Positions 8,605 to 20,600 of a stretch of DNA of 64,000 nt are shown piece after piece. The position numbers and the translations under genes are program-made. The DNA lies in assembly GCA_946894095.1 (NCBI GenBank), contig OX335660.1, positions 16,063,001 through 16,127,000 on the forward strand, read 5' to 3'. Each line of letters begins with the position of its first letter. Within the stretch, counting starts at the first letter, position 1. Source of the stretch: Incurvaria masculella (lineage: Eukaryota; Arthropoda; Insecta; Lepidoptera; Incurvariidae). The notes beneath the pieces are model-generated. The model was not told where the DNA came from. It saw only the letters and a program-made list of their open reading frames with translations, and did no database searches.

Positions 8605-11600
8605 GTGAGTGTGCCATGCCGCTTCCCAACTTGCATTGCAATTTGTCTTTTTTTTTATACTGAGGCTGCGATTTCAGGAAAATTTCTATTTTATTTATTT
8701 ATTTATTTTATTTTAGACAGGCAGCCTAGGCTGATGTGTCTAAATCATGTTAAAGTATGATTATCACTGTAATTGACGGACACAAAGTTTGAAATTAAAT
8801 TTTATAGGTTTTGTCTATACTGCCCTCCTTATGAAAAAGGCGGTAACTACATATGAGGTCCATGAGGAGGGCAGTATATATCTGATATTTTACTTTCCCA
8901 CAGCTTCATTTGATTAGCATAATTTGAAAAAAATTCGGAATAATATCAAGGAAACTGAGTCATTTTTATTTAATAACTTAAGTTAATAACATTCTCAGAT
9001 AAATAGTCGTGACTAACGGAAAGTAGTACTTTGTGACGTCACTTTGACACATTTTGTATGGACGCAATCTCAAAGTAATGCAAATTGACGTCACAAAGTG
9101 ACGTATTTTCGTTAGTCTTAGTTTCTGTTACGACTATTTATCTCGGCCTTTGTGTCCCTACAGCTTTTACAGATCTTTTAGGGTAGGCTTTTTATCTGCC
9201 ATAAGCAGTCTTCTTCCCCATTCAAACTAAATATTTATTTGTTTAAAAGTTAATGATATGTACATTAATCCTATATACATTATGGCATTAACACAATGCA
9301 TTAACATAGTATTTTTGTCTTCTACTTTGCAGGTGTCTGGTGTGTCGGTGATGAGTGAGTACCGCCTGAATCCGCTCGTCGGTGTTCAACTCCCGCGCAA
9401 CGCCTCCTTCTCTCCGACGATCCACATGCACAATCCGCACGACTATCCAATACAGGTCAGTACTATACTTTTATTAAAGTGAATCGAAGAAGCAATAACG
9501 ACATTTACTGCGGGAAAAACTGTAGCCCAGAGTGTGTTATTAACGGTGTATTCAAATGCGGGGTAGCGCAAAGGTCCTAATATCAACATTCGAAATATGG
9601 GATGCCATGACTGAGGTGCAAACACGGAACAAGCACATAACACACAACACACCACATTCACACTACACGTTCGACAGTTACGCACAAGACCAAACATAAG
9701 ATATACATAATATGTATGTGTCTGGTGCAGTGGCGTGCCCTTAATAGAGGCAGAAAAGCAGTGCCTACCCTGGAAATCTTCATCCTTCATCATGTAACAA
9801 ACCATAGAATATCTTCTTCGTATTATTCTCGTAAATGTGCTATGAGCTAATGAACTCTATTGCAAAGTATTAAGTAAGAAATTCCTTCAAACAAATGGAA
9901 GGAAAGGCACGCATAGCCAGTGCCTCTAAGTTACGCACACTAATTAAATTTTCGCTCTATACTACTACAGAAAAGCGCATAGGTGTACCTGACACCTAGG
10001 CGCTTAACGCACACATTTACAGCAAAAATACTCACAGAAAGGCACTGCCTATTGCAATTGTTTTCGACCCTTGTGCGACACGAAACGTACTGCTATCGTG
10101 TGCGCTCGCTCATTTATTTGACTTACGTAAAAAGAGACACATTCATTGTCTGCGCCCTAATTACTCTGAGTCTGTGCTTAATCTAAAGACAAAACAAACC
10201 ATTAGGTTTGTCTGGGCAGTAGCATGAACAGTACTGTTCGGGTACTGCAAGTGGTCAATGACATTATAAAATCGCCTATATTATATTATATTATATTATT
10301 ATATTATTATTGATAGGCTAGCAGCTTTAAGCTGATGCGCCTATATCACAACACTTATTTATTTATTTATTATAATTTTTTTTTTTTAGATTTTATATGA
10401 TTGTCCAATTTATTTTTGAAGGAATTTACGGAGACAGCGTTTACAACTTCACTGGGAAGACTGTTCCAAGATTCTACCACTCTGTTGGCAAGAAAGTGTC
10501 GTCGAGGGTTCTGCTTCGACCGATTGTGATACAGCTTTTTTGAGTGTCCTCTCAGGTTTTTAGTATTAGCAAGGGTGAACATATCTTGTAGATTGGTAGA
10601 GTTGTAAGAAGAGTTGAGAATTTTAAATGTTTCAATAAGATCTCCCCGTTCTCTTCGTTCTTGTAGAGTGGTGAGGCCAAGCTTGTCCAGCCGGGTTTCG
10701 TAAGATTTTCAGATTTTTCAGTGCAGTTGGCATTTTTGTAGCTCTACGTTGTACTCGTTCCAGCAGGTCAATATCTTTCTTGAAGTAGGGACTCCAGATC
10801 TGGTATGCATACTCCAACATAGGTCGCACATATGTTTTATAAAGCTTTAGGAAAAGCTCAGGGGTTATATGGGAGAAAGCTTTGTTTATGGTATACAGCA
10901 ATGAGTTTGCTCTCTTCACTACAGTTATAACGTGTGCCTCCCATTTTAGATCTTCTGTGATTATGACACCCAAATCTCTTTGTGTATTCACACTTTTTAG
11001 AGTGTTACCCTGAATTGTGTATGTTTTCCTTGGGTTTTGCTTTCCTATATGAAGGACTGTACATTTGTCCACGTTGAGTGACATTAACCAGTCTTGCGTC
11101 CATGCAGTAATGCGGTTTAGATCATCCTGTATGTCAGTGTGCTGCGTGAGTGGGTTCCCGATGATTTTAGCGTCGTCAGCAAACAGGGAGTACATCATCT
11201 GTAGGATAGCTTGAAAGTCCGTTAGGTAAATACCGAAGGCAATCGGCCCGATAACTGAGCCTTGGGGGACGCCGCTATGAACTGGTCTATCCTCGGAAAG
11301 CTCATCACCCACTCTCACTCTAAGTTTTCTGTTAGTCAGAAAATCAGAAAGCCAGGTGTGAAGTTTTCCTCGTATTCCAAAATGTTCCAGTTTTAACAAA
11401 AGTCTTCTTATAGGCACTCGGTCGAACGCTTTTTCATAGTCTAGGTAGACAATATCGGTAGGTTGCCGTTGATCCCATTCTGCGGTCCAATGATTAACAC
11501 ATGTAAGTAAGTTGGTAACGACAGACCTACCGGGCACAAATCCGTGTTGTTCGTCTAAGATTATTTTTTCATTTTTGAGAAAGTCCTTTAGAGAGTTGGC

Positions 11601-14600
11601 AATAATTTTCTCCATAGTCTTGCAAATAATGCTAGTTAAGCTTATCGGTCGGTAGTTAATAGCTGAGAACTTGCTACCTTTTTTGTATACGGGCGTAACT
11701 ATGGCTTGTTTCCAGTCGCTCGGCAACTCTCCATCTTCGAAGGATTTGTTCATTATTTGTGCTAAGAGGTTGCTGATAGACGGAGAGCATTTCTTTAAAA
11801 GAACAGCTGGGATTTCATCAAAGCCCATTGCAGTTTCATCTTTAAATGTACATAAAGTTTTTGCCACAGATGCCGATGTGAATAATATATCAGTCAGAGA
11901 ATTTTCAACTCTAGGAATATTGAGAGTTGGAAGAGGTCCAACGGGTTCTCGGATATAGGTATTTTCAAATTGGTCTGCAAAGATATCAGCCACTGCTCTG
12001 CTGCCGGTTACAAGATTTCCATTGTGTTTTAGTGCTAGTGGAACTCCAACTTTTGTAGATATTTGTTTGCGTATGTAGCTATAGAAGGATTTGGGTCCCG
12101 AATCTATTATACCAGACTCGTAGCTACGTCTTGTCTGTCTTGTAATTTCTACAATTGTATTGTTAATCTTTCTATATGTTGCATAATTTCTTTCATTTTT
12201 ATTCAATTGATACAATTTCCACAGTTTTTTCTTTTCATTAATTAAAGCCAGAATATCCTTGTTTATCCAGGGTTTATTTTTGGAGCCAGTTCTGCGGTGT
12301 TTGTATAGTATGTGAAGGTTCACAGCATATTCTATTCTAGATTTGAAATCTTGCCATAAATCTTCAACATTATTATTATGGTTTGTACTCACGTACTGGT
12401 TGAGTGCGTATTCGACAGCAGTGTAGTCTGCTCTAAAGTAGTCTCGTTTCATTGTCTGCGGCTTCTTTGTGTTCTGAGACTCTATGCTGAGCTGGGTTTT
12501 CGCCAACAACACAAAGTGGTCGCTCTTACCGATATTGGGAAGTGTCTCTACCTCGGTCACAAAGCACTCATCGTTACAGAGAACTAGATCAAGTAGTGAT
12601 TCCTGGTCATTGCGCTTTCTAGTTATTCCAGTTACAAGTTGATTTAAATTACTGTTTGAGTACATTTCGACGAATTTATCATGCAACATATTGCAGCCGT
12701 CCAATTGTCGCAGTGGCCAAGTAATGCCGGGCAGGTTAAAATCACCCATTATAAGCGTGGTATGGTTTTCTGAGGCTTGCTGTATTGTATCAAAAAGTAT
12801 CTTATCCGTCTCCTCAAAGGTATAGGTGGTCGGACGGTACACGCAGGCAAGTAAGAATTTTAAATTGTATATTTGGATATCCAACCATAAAGCTTCAATT
12901 GTATCAATAGTATAGGTAGTGTTTACTTGCGCTAGTAGTGATGATCCATTGTGAGAGTGTGCGATGTACATGGCTATACCTCCTCCATTTCTGCCGGATC
13001 GGTCTTTTCTGAACAACGAATAATGTGGAATGTTTATAATACTATCGGAAATTTCCGGTTTTAAATGACTTTCAGAAATTAATATGCATAATGGTTTCAA
13101 TTTATTGACCTCAATCAAAAGCAAATCAAATTTAGCCGTTAGGGAAGCCAGGTTCGTGTACATGAAAGTTAATTCTGTGATCGTATCGGCCGCTAGTTTT
13201 TTTGAGCTTTAACTATGCGGGGGACACTTTTTATATACTTTATGGTGAGGTCCTTTTCGCCGCTGTCCGTTCGTTCAGTTAGCTCATCTCGCAGCTTCCT
13301 CAACTGGTCGCGCTGGTAAGGAGTCTTGTCGGAGGAAGCTGAGATGTTCTGAGGTAAACTTTTTTTATTTTTCAGCACATTTATCGCCTGGTACTTATTT
13401 TGCAAAATAACCTTGACAGGGCGCGGTTTAGGACTGTTGTCGACTGGCTTTCCAAGGCGCACAACAATAGATTTCTCCATGTTGACATCTGGGATCTTCT
13501 CGAGCGCTTTTTGGACTAGTGATTTGTCATGTTTTTTGCGATCCTCAGTGCTGTTCGATGCGGACTCACTAATACCAAATATAATTACATTCTTACTGCG
13601 ATATTGCCTGTCATCCATTTCTTGCAGCACTGCATCCATATTAAGCCCTAAAGTGCACTGTGTCTTGAGGTCAGCTAACTCATTCTCGAGTGCACTTATT
13701 TTGTTCCGGAGCACTGGCACTGACAGCAGACCCTCCTCACAATCGACACAGTAGTACTTGATTTTTGATGTTTGTAGGCCCAACACTCTCATTTCAGTGG
13801 CAGATAACTCACTGCACTTGACACAGATCTCTCGAGAACAGCTGTTGCACTTTATTTTAGGAATTTTGTCATCTCTTTTTATTGCACTGGAGCATTTCAT
13901 GCATTTCACTAGATCAGACATTTTAGCACAGGATTTTAGAAATGTTCACGTTATTTAGTTGTTAATTGTATTTTAGCTTTCGTTTTAAGTATTTTTCACG
14001 TTTTTTATTTGTTAATTGTTATTAAATGAATAAAACAAGTGAGGAGCAAATAAGTGTTGATGTTTTTCGTTTTGAGGGTAGGAGCGAAAAAAAAAAAAAA
14101 ATATATCTATCTAATAATTTCGAGTTGAATTTCGAATAGATTGAAAATGATATGAGTTTTCAATAATTTTAGATATAAATTGTATTCTTTTTTTGTATTT
14201 TTAGTGCGATAAAAAGGATTGTTGTTTGTGAAATGGGAAAGTGAAATTGATCTCTGCAAAATTTTCATTGCGAGCCGAGCGGCGGCAGCACGATCAAATC
14301 TATTAGATGAATGTCAATTAGCTCGAAAATGTATTGTGTGTTGTGTGTGCTGTGTTAGGTTATTATTCAAGTTTATAAATGTACAAATGTTATCAGTTTC
14401 GCGAAAATGGATGGGTTGTCGTGTGAGGGCTCTGATATTTGTTTAAAAAACAAATACAGTGTTCATTTTGAAGGTTTTCGTATAGTGATAAGTCTAAAAT
14501 TATTTTGACCGGCCGTCCAACAGATGATATTCAACTTACTCAAACGAAAGGTAACATCACGCGTCAATTTAATACAAGTAACTATGTATCATTCTCATGG

Positions 14601-17600
14601 TTAGCCGGCTGTAAGTGCACGGCGATACTGTTTTGTTTTAATTGCATTTTATTTTCAAATACAAAAAATGCATGGAATGATGCTGGGTATGTTGATTTGA
14701 ATAATTTCGTTCACGCCGCGAACAAACATCAGTCAGAAAAACATTTAGAATGCAGCATAGCTTTTCACACGTTTTTCAAGGTAAATTGAATCGAAACAAG
14801 TTTAAACAGTCAATTTTTTAAAGATTTTTTTCAAAGCCACTTTGGGTATCCATCAATTTGACATGACATGTATTTTAATATTCATTCAGCTACTGGATGC
14901 CCGATGTGGACAAGAAAAAACTACAATTGTCTCTTCAAGTTTGTTAATAAAAAAGTCAGAAATCCGGTATATCCAGTTGGTTGGTAGGTTCACCCATTTT
15001 TTGTTTACATGTTTTTTGTACTCATTTTTTTTTAACTAGCTGCCTACCCTACCCAAAAAGTCTGTGCACGCCACTGGTCTGGTGTATGTACACTTACACC
15101 CCACTCACTCACCCTCATATCCTCACACACATACGCACCCTCTCACACCCCACACACTAGTAATCACCTTAAATGTATATGTCAGGTCTGCAACTTTTTA
15201 GGTTTTAGGTTAGAGTAGTTATTATATGTCAATTGTATTCGTAGCATTTTGTCATTGGCTTTATATACGTTCAATTATATTTTTTTACATATTTCATAAC
15301 TGCTGTTAATGCCTGAAAATAAATAAAATAAAACACAACACATGACACACGACACTTACATGATGCACGACACACAACACACGACACTTAAACATCACAC
15401 GACACTTACACAACACACGACACTTACACAACACGCGACACTTACACACCACACGACACTAGCCCATCATATTTACACAACACATGGCATATACACAACA
15501 CACTAACACTTCACGCAAACATCATGCACACCCTAAGTATGTCGCGCGCGCAGATATCGGAGGTGTACACGTGGGGCGGCGCGGGCGGCGTGACGCTCGA
15601 GCTGCCGACGGGCGCGCGCGACGCGCCGCAGTCGCTGTGGCTGATCGCGCCGCACACGACGCGCGCCGTCGTGCGCGTGCACTACGCGCCGCGCGCGCAC
15701 CACCCGCAGCCGCCGCACACGGCCTACATTAGGTGACGCTAGTTGACATAATAAGTCTGCGTGTCGATAGCCCTCTGCTTTGTGGCTGCATGGAGGTTTC
15801 TCTTTTTTTTCAATTTCATTTCATTTATTTATTCAACTTCTGGTAGTCAAACTACACTAAGCCCCGATTGCACGAATAGACGGCCGAGTTGATCAATGTT
15901 CAAACACGTCACTTTTAGGCCCAGAACACACGGTGAAAAGCAACTGCAACGAAACCCTTTTGAAATGATTGATTTGAAACCAGTTTTAACCATTTTCCAC
16001 ACACGCTGCAACCACAATCATTTCGGTTTTCTTTGAGAAAAGACGTCTGCATAATGAGTTCTTCAAAACATTAATGAAACGCAACGCGAGTTTCCTGCAC
16101 ACCGGTTTCAATGCGACTGATTTGCAATGCGTTTCAAAACGGTGTCAAACTGGTCGCGTCATGTGTGGTCTCTTAACGAATCTATGGCAGAAACTTAACT
16201 GCAACTCAAAAGTAACTAGTAGTTGCAGTTGGGTTGCATTTGCGTTTCACCGTGTGTTCTGGGCCTTAGTGATCCGCAAGAAATCCATTCCATACTGTCC
16301 TTACAAAGTGACGTGTTTAATCATACGTTGAAGTTGACATGGACATGTCACAATTTGATTGATCCGCGGATTCGATCAATCAAATTCAAGAGCTTCAAGT
16401 CTCTCTTCGTAGCTCAGGTTACGTAGCTCAAGGGGGATCTTGGTGTATCTTCGTTGAACCCGTTCCAACTGCTGGATGTCTTTAGCAAAGTAGGGTTGCC
16501 AGATCTGAAAACCATTTTCCAGAAGGGGCCTTACAAAGGTTTTATAGATTTCGAGCATAACTTCTGGGGTCAGCATATGAAACTCTACTCTCATACTTCC
16601 CATAAAAATATGCACAAAGAAAGACTTTGATGCAATTTTTGGTGTTTCTTCTTTTTACTAAAAAACAATGGGCATAATCAAATAAAATGTAAACGGCAAC
16701 GTCCAATATCAGAGCCCGTCAAACCATATTAATTACGTGGCGGCGGCTCATGTGTGACGTGTGTACCGCTCCAGGATAAAGCTGAACGGCACCTCGGAGG
16801 TGCTGGTGGTGCCCGTGGAGGTGGGGGCGGAGCGCGAGCCGGGCGTGTACGCGGAGCCGCACGCGCTCGACGCGGGGCTCGCCGGCACCGAGGACCCGCC
16901 CACGCAGGTACACCCCGTCGCTCACTCAACGGTACTCACACCTCACTTATACCGAATATTAACAGTTCGTATGCAACAGTTCATGACGAATATCATTTTA
17001 TTTGCAAAGACTATTCCCACCAACTAATATGTTGCCATATGGAGCAGGCCAGTCCCCACAAACAGCGGCCGTTCACGAGGATCACGCCGGGTACAGCCAT
17101 TACCTCTCTCGACCATATTTTAGGGAAAGTGATAACCCGAACCAAGCGTCACCGTAAGCAAGGACCTTAAAGCGATTCACTGCTCCAGTGGCAACAGAAC
17201 ACTGTGAAACACTTGCACATTAGGTTTTAATACTATAAGTTTTGTCATAAACTAATACAGTGAGCTGATCACATAGTTACATATCTTGTGTGTGGATAAG
17301 CGAAGGAACTTTCCATACAGTGGTATCATGTTAATAAGATGTCATCAAACTTAATGAGACGAGAAGTTTAATCGAAATCCTAACGACAACGCACGTGGGA
17401 GGCAGATATCAATATAAGAAAAAATATAAGCCTTGAAACCTAGTGGTTTCAAGCACCCACCACCAATTCTTTTAAAAACAGGTTTGACAAACACCTAAAA
17501 ACACTCAAGTAAAGTAACCGTAATAACAAAGCACCAGTGAACCCAGACATGAACACATCGGCTTAGGCTGCTCGTTCATCAAATAAATAAATAATAAAGA

Positions 17601-20600
17601 TACATGAAAATTCTCTGTCGGCAGATCCGCGTTGTGGTGGGCAACAGCGGCGACGCGTGGGTGCGGCTGCGCGCGGCCGGCGCGGCGGGCGGCGCGGCCG
17701 CGTGCGAGCCGCGCGCCGCCGCCGGCGCGCCGCCCGTCGACATCGCGCTCGTCGAGCACGCGCTCCCGCCGCTCTCGCCGCCGGCGCACGTCGCCACGCT
17801 CACCGTCTACTGTGAGTCTATCTGTGAGGCGGTACAAAGGCGACCTAAGACGACGACGCATCGGATGAGATACCCTGCCCTAGTCTGGATCCAGAGGCCC
17901 TAGTTCCAGCTGTCACCCAAACCGATCGACTGGCATTTTCAAATGTATGGAGAAATTGAAGAGCGCTCACAGTAGGCGTTAAACGAACTAACATTTGCGA
18001 GTCCGAGCCACATCTTACTCACCATCGCCGTAAATACATAGACGTTGCCGTTTACGCCAACTTCGCGTTTTATTACAAATCAGTACCCGAAGTCTCAGTT
18101 GTCACCTAAATTGGCGTTACGGCAAACCGATCGACTGGCGTTTTCAAATGTATGGAGAAATCGAAGAGCGCGCGCAGTGGGCGTTAAGCGAACTAACATT
18201 TGCTAGTCCGAGCTTGATTTGACAGCTTACTCAATGTTGTCGTAAATACGTCGATGTTGCCATTTACGTCCACTCCGCGTTTTCACACAAATCGGAAGTC
18301 CGCGTTTGACTTTGACAGCTTGAAGAAGTAAAACCACAGAATATCTAGTAAAAACTTGTATGGAGTTTGACGTTTTTACGAACTTCGAAGTTACGTAAAC
18401 GCCAATTTAGGTGAGAACTGAGACTACCGGCTCAGATGTTCGAGTTTGACTTTGACAGTTTGAAGAAGTAAAACCACAGAATATCTAGTAAAAACTTGTA
18501 TGGAATTTGACGTTTTTACGTAACTTTCACACATACGTGACACTTCACAGTCAAGTGTCACATATGTCACCTTCTCAATTACAAAATAGTCTCTTCCTCA
18601 AAACTATAACACTGCATGTCATGGTCACAGCCCACTTCCTCCGGGATGTGCTATCACTGACAGACCAAAGCCAAAACCACTCTACTCTTGCTCCACTATG
18701 TTAGGTAACAGTTGCCCAGCGATTAATTGCCTCAAAGCAGGACTTAGATTTAAACATGGAGAAATAAAATGACACGAATATCCAAAAAACACTGAATTTT
18801 AGGATGCATAGATTTTATTACATCACATCTCTAAAACGTACCTGTGTTCTCGTCGGTGATTCATTTGCTCGTCGCTCAGGGGACCGCGTGTATGCGTCCG
18901 GCGCGTGCTACGGCGAGGTGCAGCTGACGACGGCTGAGCGCTGCTTGACGGTGCCGTACCGCGCTCACGCACTGCCCGGCGCGCTCGTCTACAACGCTAC
19001 ATCATTGAGGTGCGCAGTTCCTTCTTAACTTTTCCTATATCTTCTTCTTGTCTATCCCACACCGATGATCACGAGCAAATTATTGTTTCTGACGTAAAAT
19101 AGTTCAGGTGGTGGGCCAGGAGAGGAAAGGAAACATACCATATCTGTATAATGGAAACTATTAGATCAAATGCAATGAAATATTTAAAATGTAATAAGTG
19201 AATTATTTCATAATGTTAATATTTCCAAATTCTGAAAACAGTTTCTAATATAACAACGAATAGATACATCCCACTTTTTCAAGCACATACATTATAGTAG
19301 AAAGGGTTTAGTTTGACAACAGTGACTTTATTGCGGTCTATGACATCGTATCAGAAATATGTTTTCACAAGTGGATTTCAGTTGTGCTCACACATATAGC
19401 TAGATATAAAAAAAATGATCTAACCTATTTTCCTATGACAGTCAGTCATATAGTATGTGAGCAACCCACGGTAGTCACCTACACTTTAACTTGAAACTAT
19501 TGCAAACATTTTTTAAGAAACCTGAAATATTTCGTTGCTTTAACTGGTGTGCTTAGCGCCATTATATGTGTGCCTTACAACGAAGGACCTTCCATTCGAT
19601 AAAGTTTTATTTGATCACTGAATTGATGAACATTTTGGTAAAAAATCATCTCAAGCTGGTACTAAAATGACTGTTCAATCTGTAAAAGTTTAATTAATGT
19701 CCGCCCAAAGAATAACTAACAATAGCTTCTGGTTAAAAAATGTATGGTCTCCTTTAGCAGTGATATTTCTTTCTTGCAGTTTCGTAACGAGCAGCCCGGA
19801 CGTGATGATGGCGCGCGAGTTTACAGTGCGTAATGACTTTGCGCGAGCAGTGCATGTCACGGCGATCGAAATGAGTGATGATCTAAAGAAACACTTCGCT
19901 GTGAGTATCCATTCAACCACAGTGATATTAAGATTGTACACACATACCTTTATTCATTTTTCTAAGGCCTTCGATGAAACGTCTCAGTGACAATACTTCT
20001 CAGAAAAATGGAGAGACACTCCTCAATGAGTACTTTGAAATAAATGTGTCTTGCTAAACATTTTCGATTAACGTTTGGAGAGTTTGCGATGAAATAGTTG
20101 AGATTGTCCATGGTGTCCTGCAAGGCAGCATTTTTGGTCCACTTTTCTTCTAAATTTTATTAGTATCTAATCTTTCGGTGCACTTGCACCACCACCATAC
20201 TCACCTATGTTGTTGTCACTGGTCCAAATATACAGCGGTAAACTCCTAACCGTAGTGATGTTTCAACCTACAGATGAGCGGGTTCGCTGTGCGTTCTATC
20301 GCAGCCGGCGCGACTGAGACGGTGTTTTCACTTCGGCTGCGCGAGTTTGACACGTCGCTGTCGCTCAGTGCAAGCATCACGTTGCTCACCAATGTCACAG
20401 ACTATCGGATACCTGTCAACATTTACAGCGGCAAACTTGATCTGGTGGGTATACACAATATTTCTTCTTACAGATTGATTTTTCATTGTAATTTTTAGAG
20501 AAACGTCTGATGGAAGTATCCCATCGTGGTGTCAAATAATTTACGATTTTCATTTAAAATAAATATACAATGTTCACCTTGGAAAAATCTCCTTCCTTGT

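Larger units (their letters stand above)
10262..14085 (-). mobile_element. CR1-clade non-LTR retrotransposon, nearly full length
   Basis: Minus-strand element with ORF1 (13193-13921), ORF2 (13163 down to 10370, one frameshift), a 3' UTR containing gcatcagcttaaagctgctag and a terminal microsatellite of tattata units. CR1-type elements end in short tandem repeats rather than poly(A), which fits. The 5' UTR reaches about 14085, next to an A run. It was probably active recently: a single disabling mutation was noticed. Confidence 0.88.
9728..15076 (+). mobile_element. hAT-type transposon relic hosting a CR1 insertion
   Basis: The ends are CAGTGGCGTGC and its complement GCACGCCACTG, flanked by an exact 8-bp duplication GTCTGGTG (9720-9727 and 15077-15084), the hAT hallmark. 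Near its right end it encodes a TTF/ZMYM1-like zinc finger typical of one hAT transposase group (14505-14789). The rest of the transposase, including the RNase-H-like and hAT dimerisation parts, is absent, so this is a deletion derivative. A CR1 retrotransposon later inserted inside it (about 10262-14085). Confidence 0.85.

Noticed and set aside
11671..13754. Plus-strand frames across 11.7-13.8 kb
   Set aside because: Antisense of CR1 ORF1 and ORF2; no domain of their own.
15484..15736. Long Arg/Ala-rich frames on both strands around exon 3 (and similar at 16719, 17505, 24286, 25809, 30106)
   Set aside because: Shadows of extremely GC-rich TMEM131 exons, where stop codons are rare in every frame.
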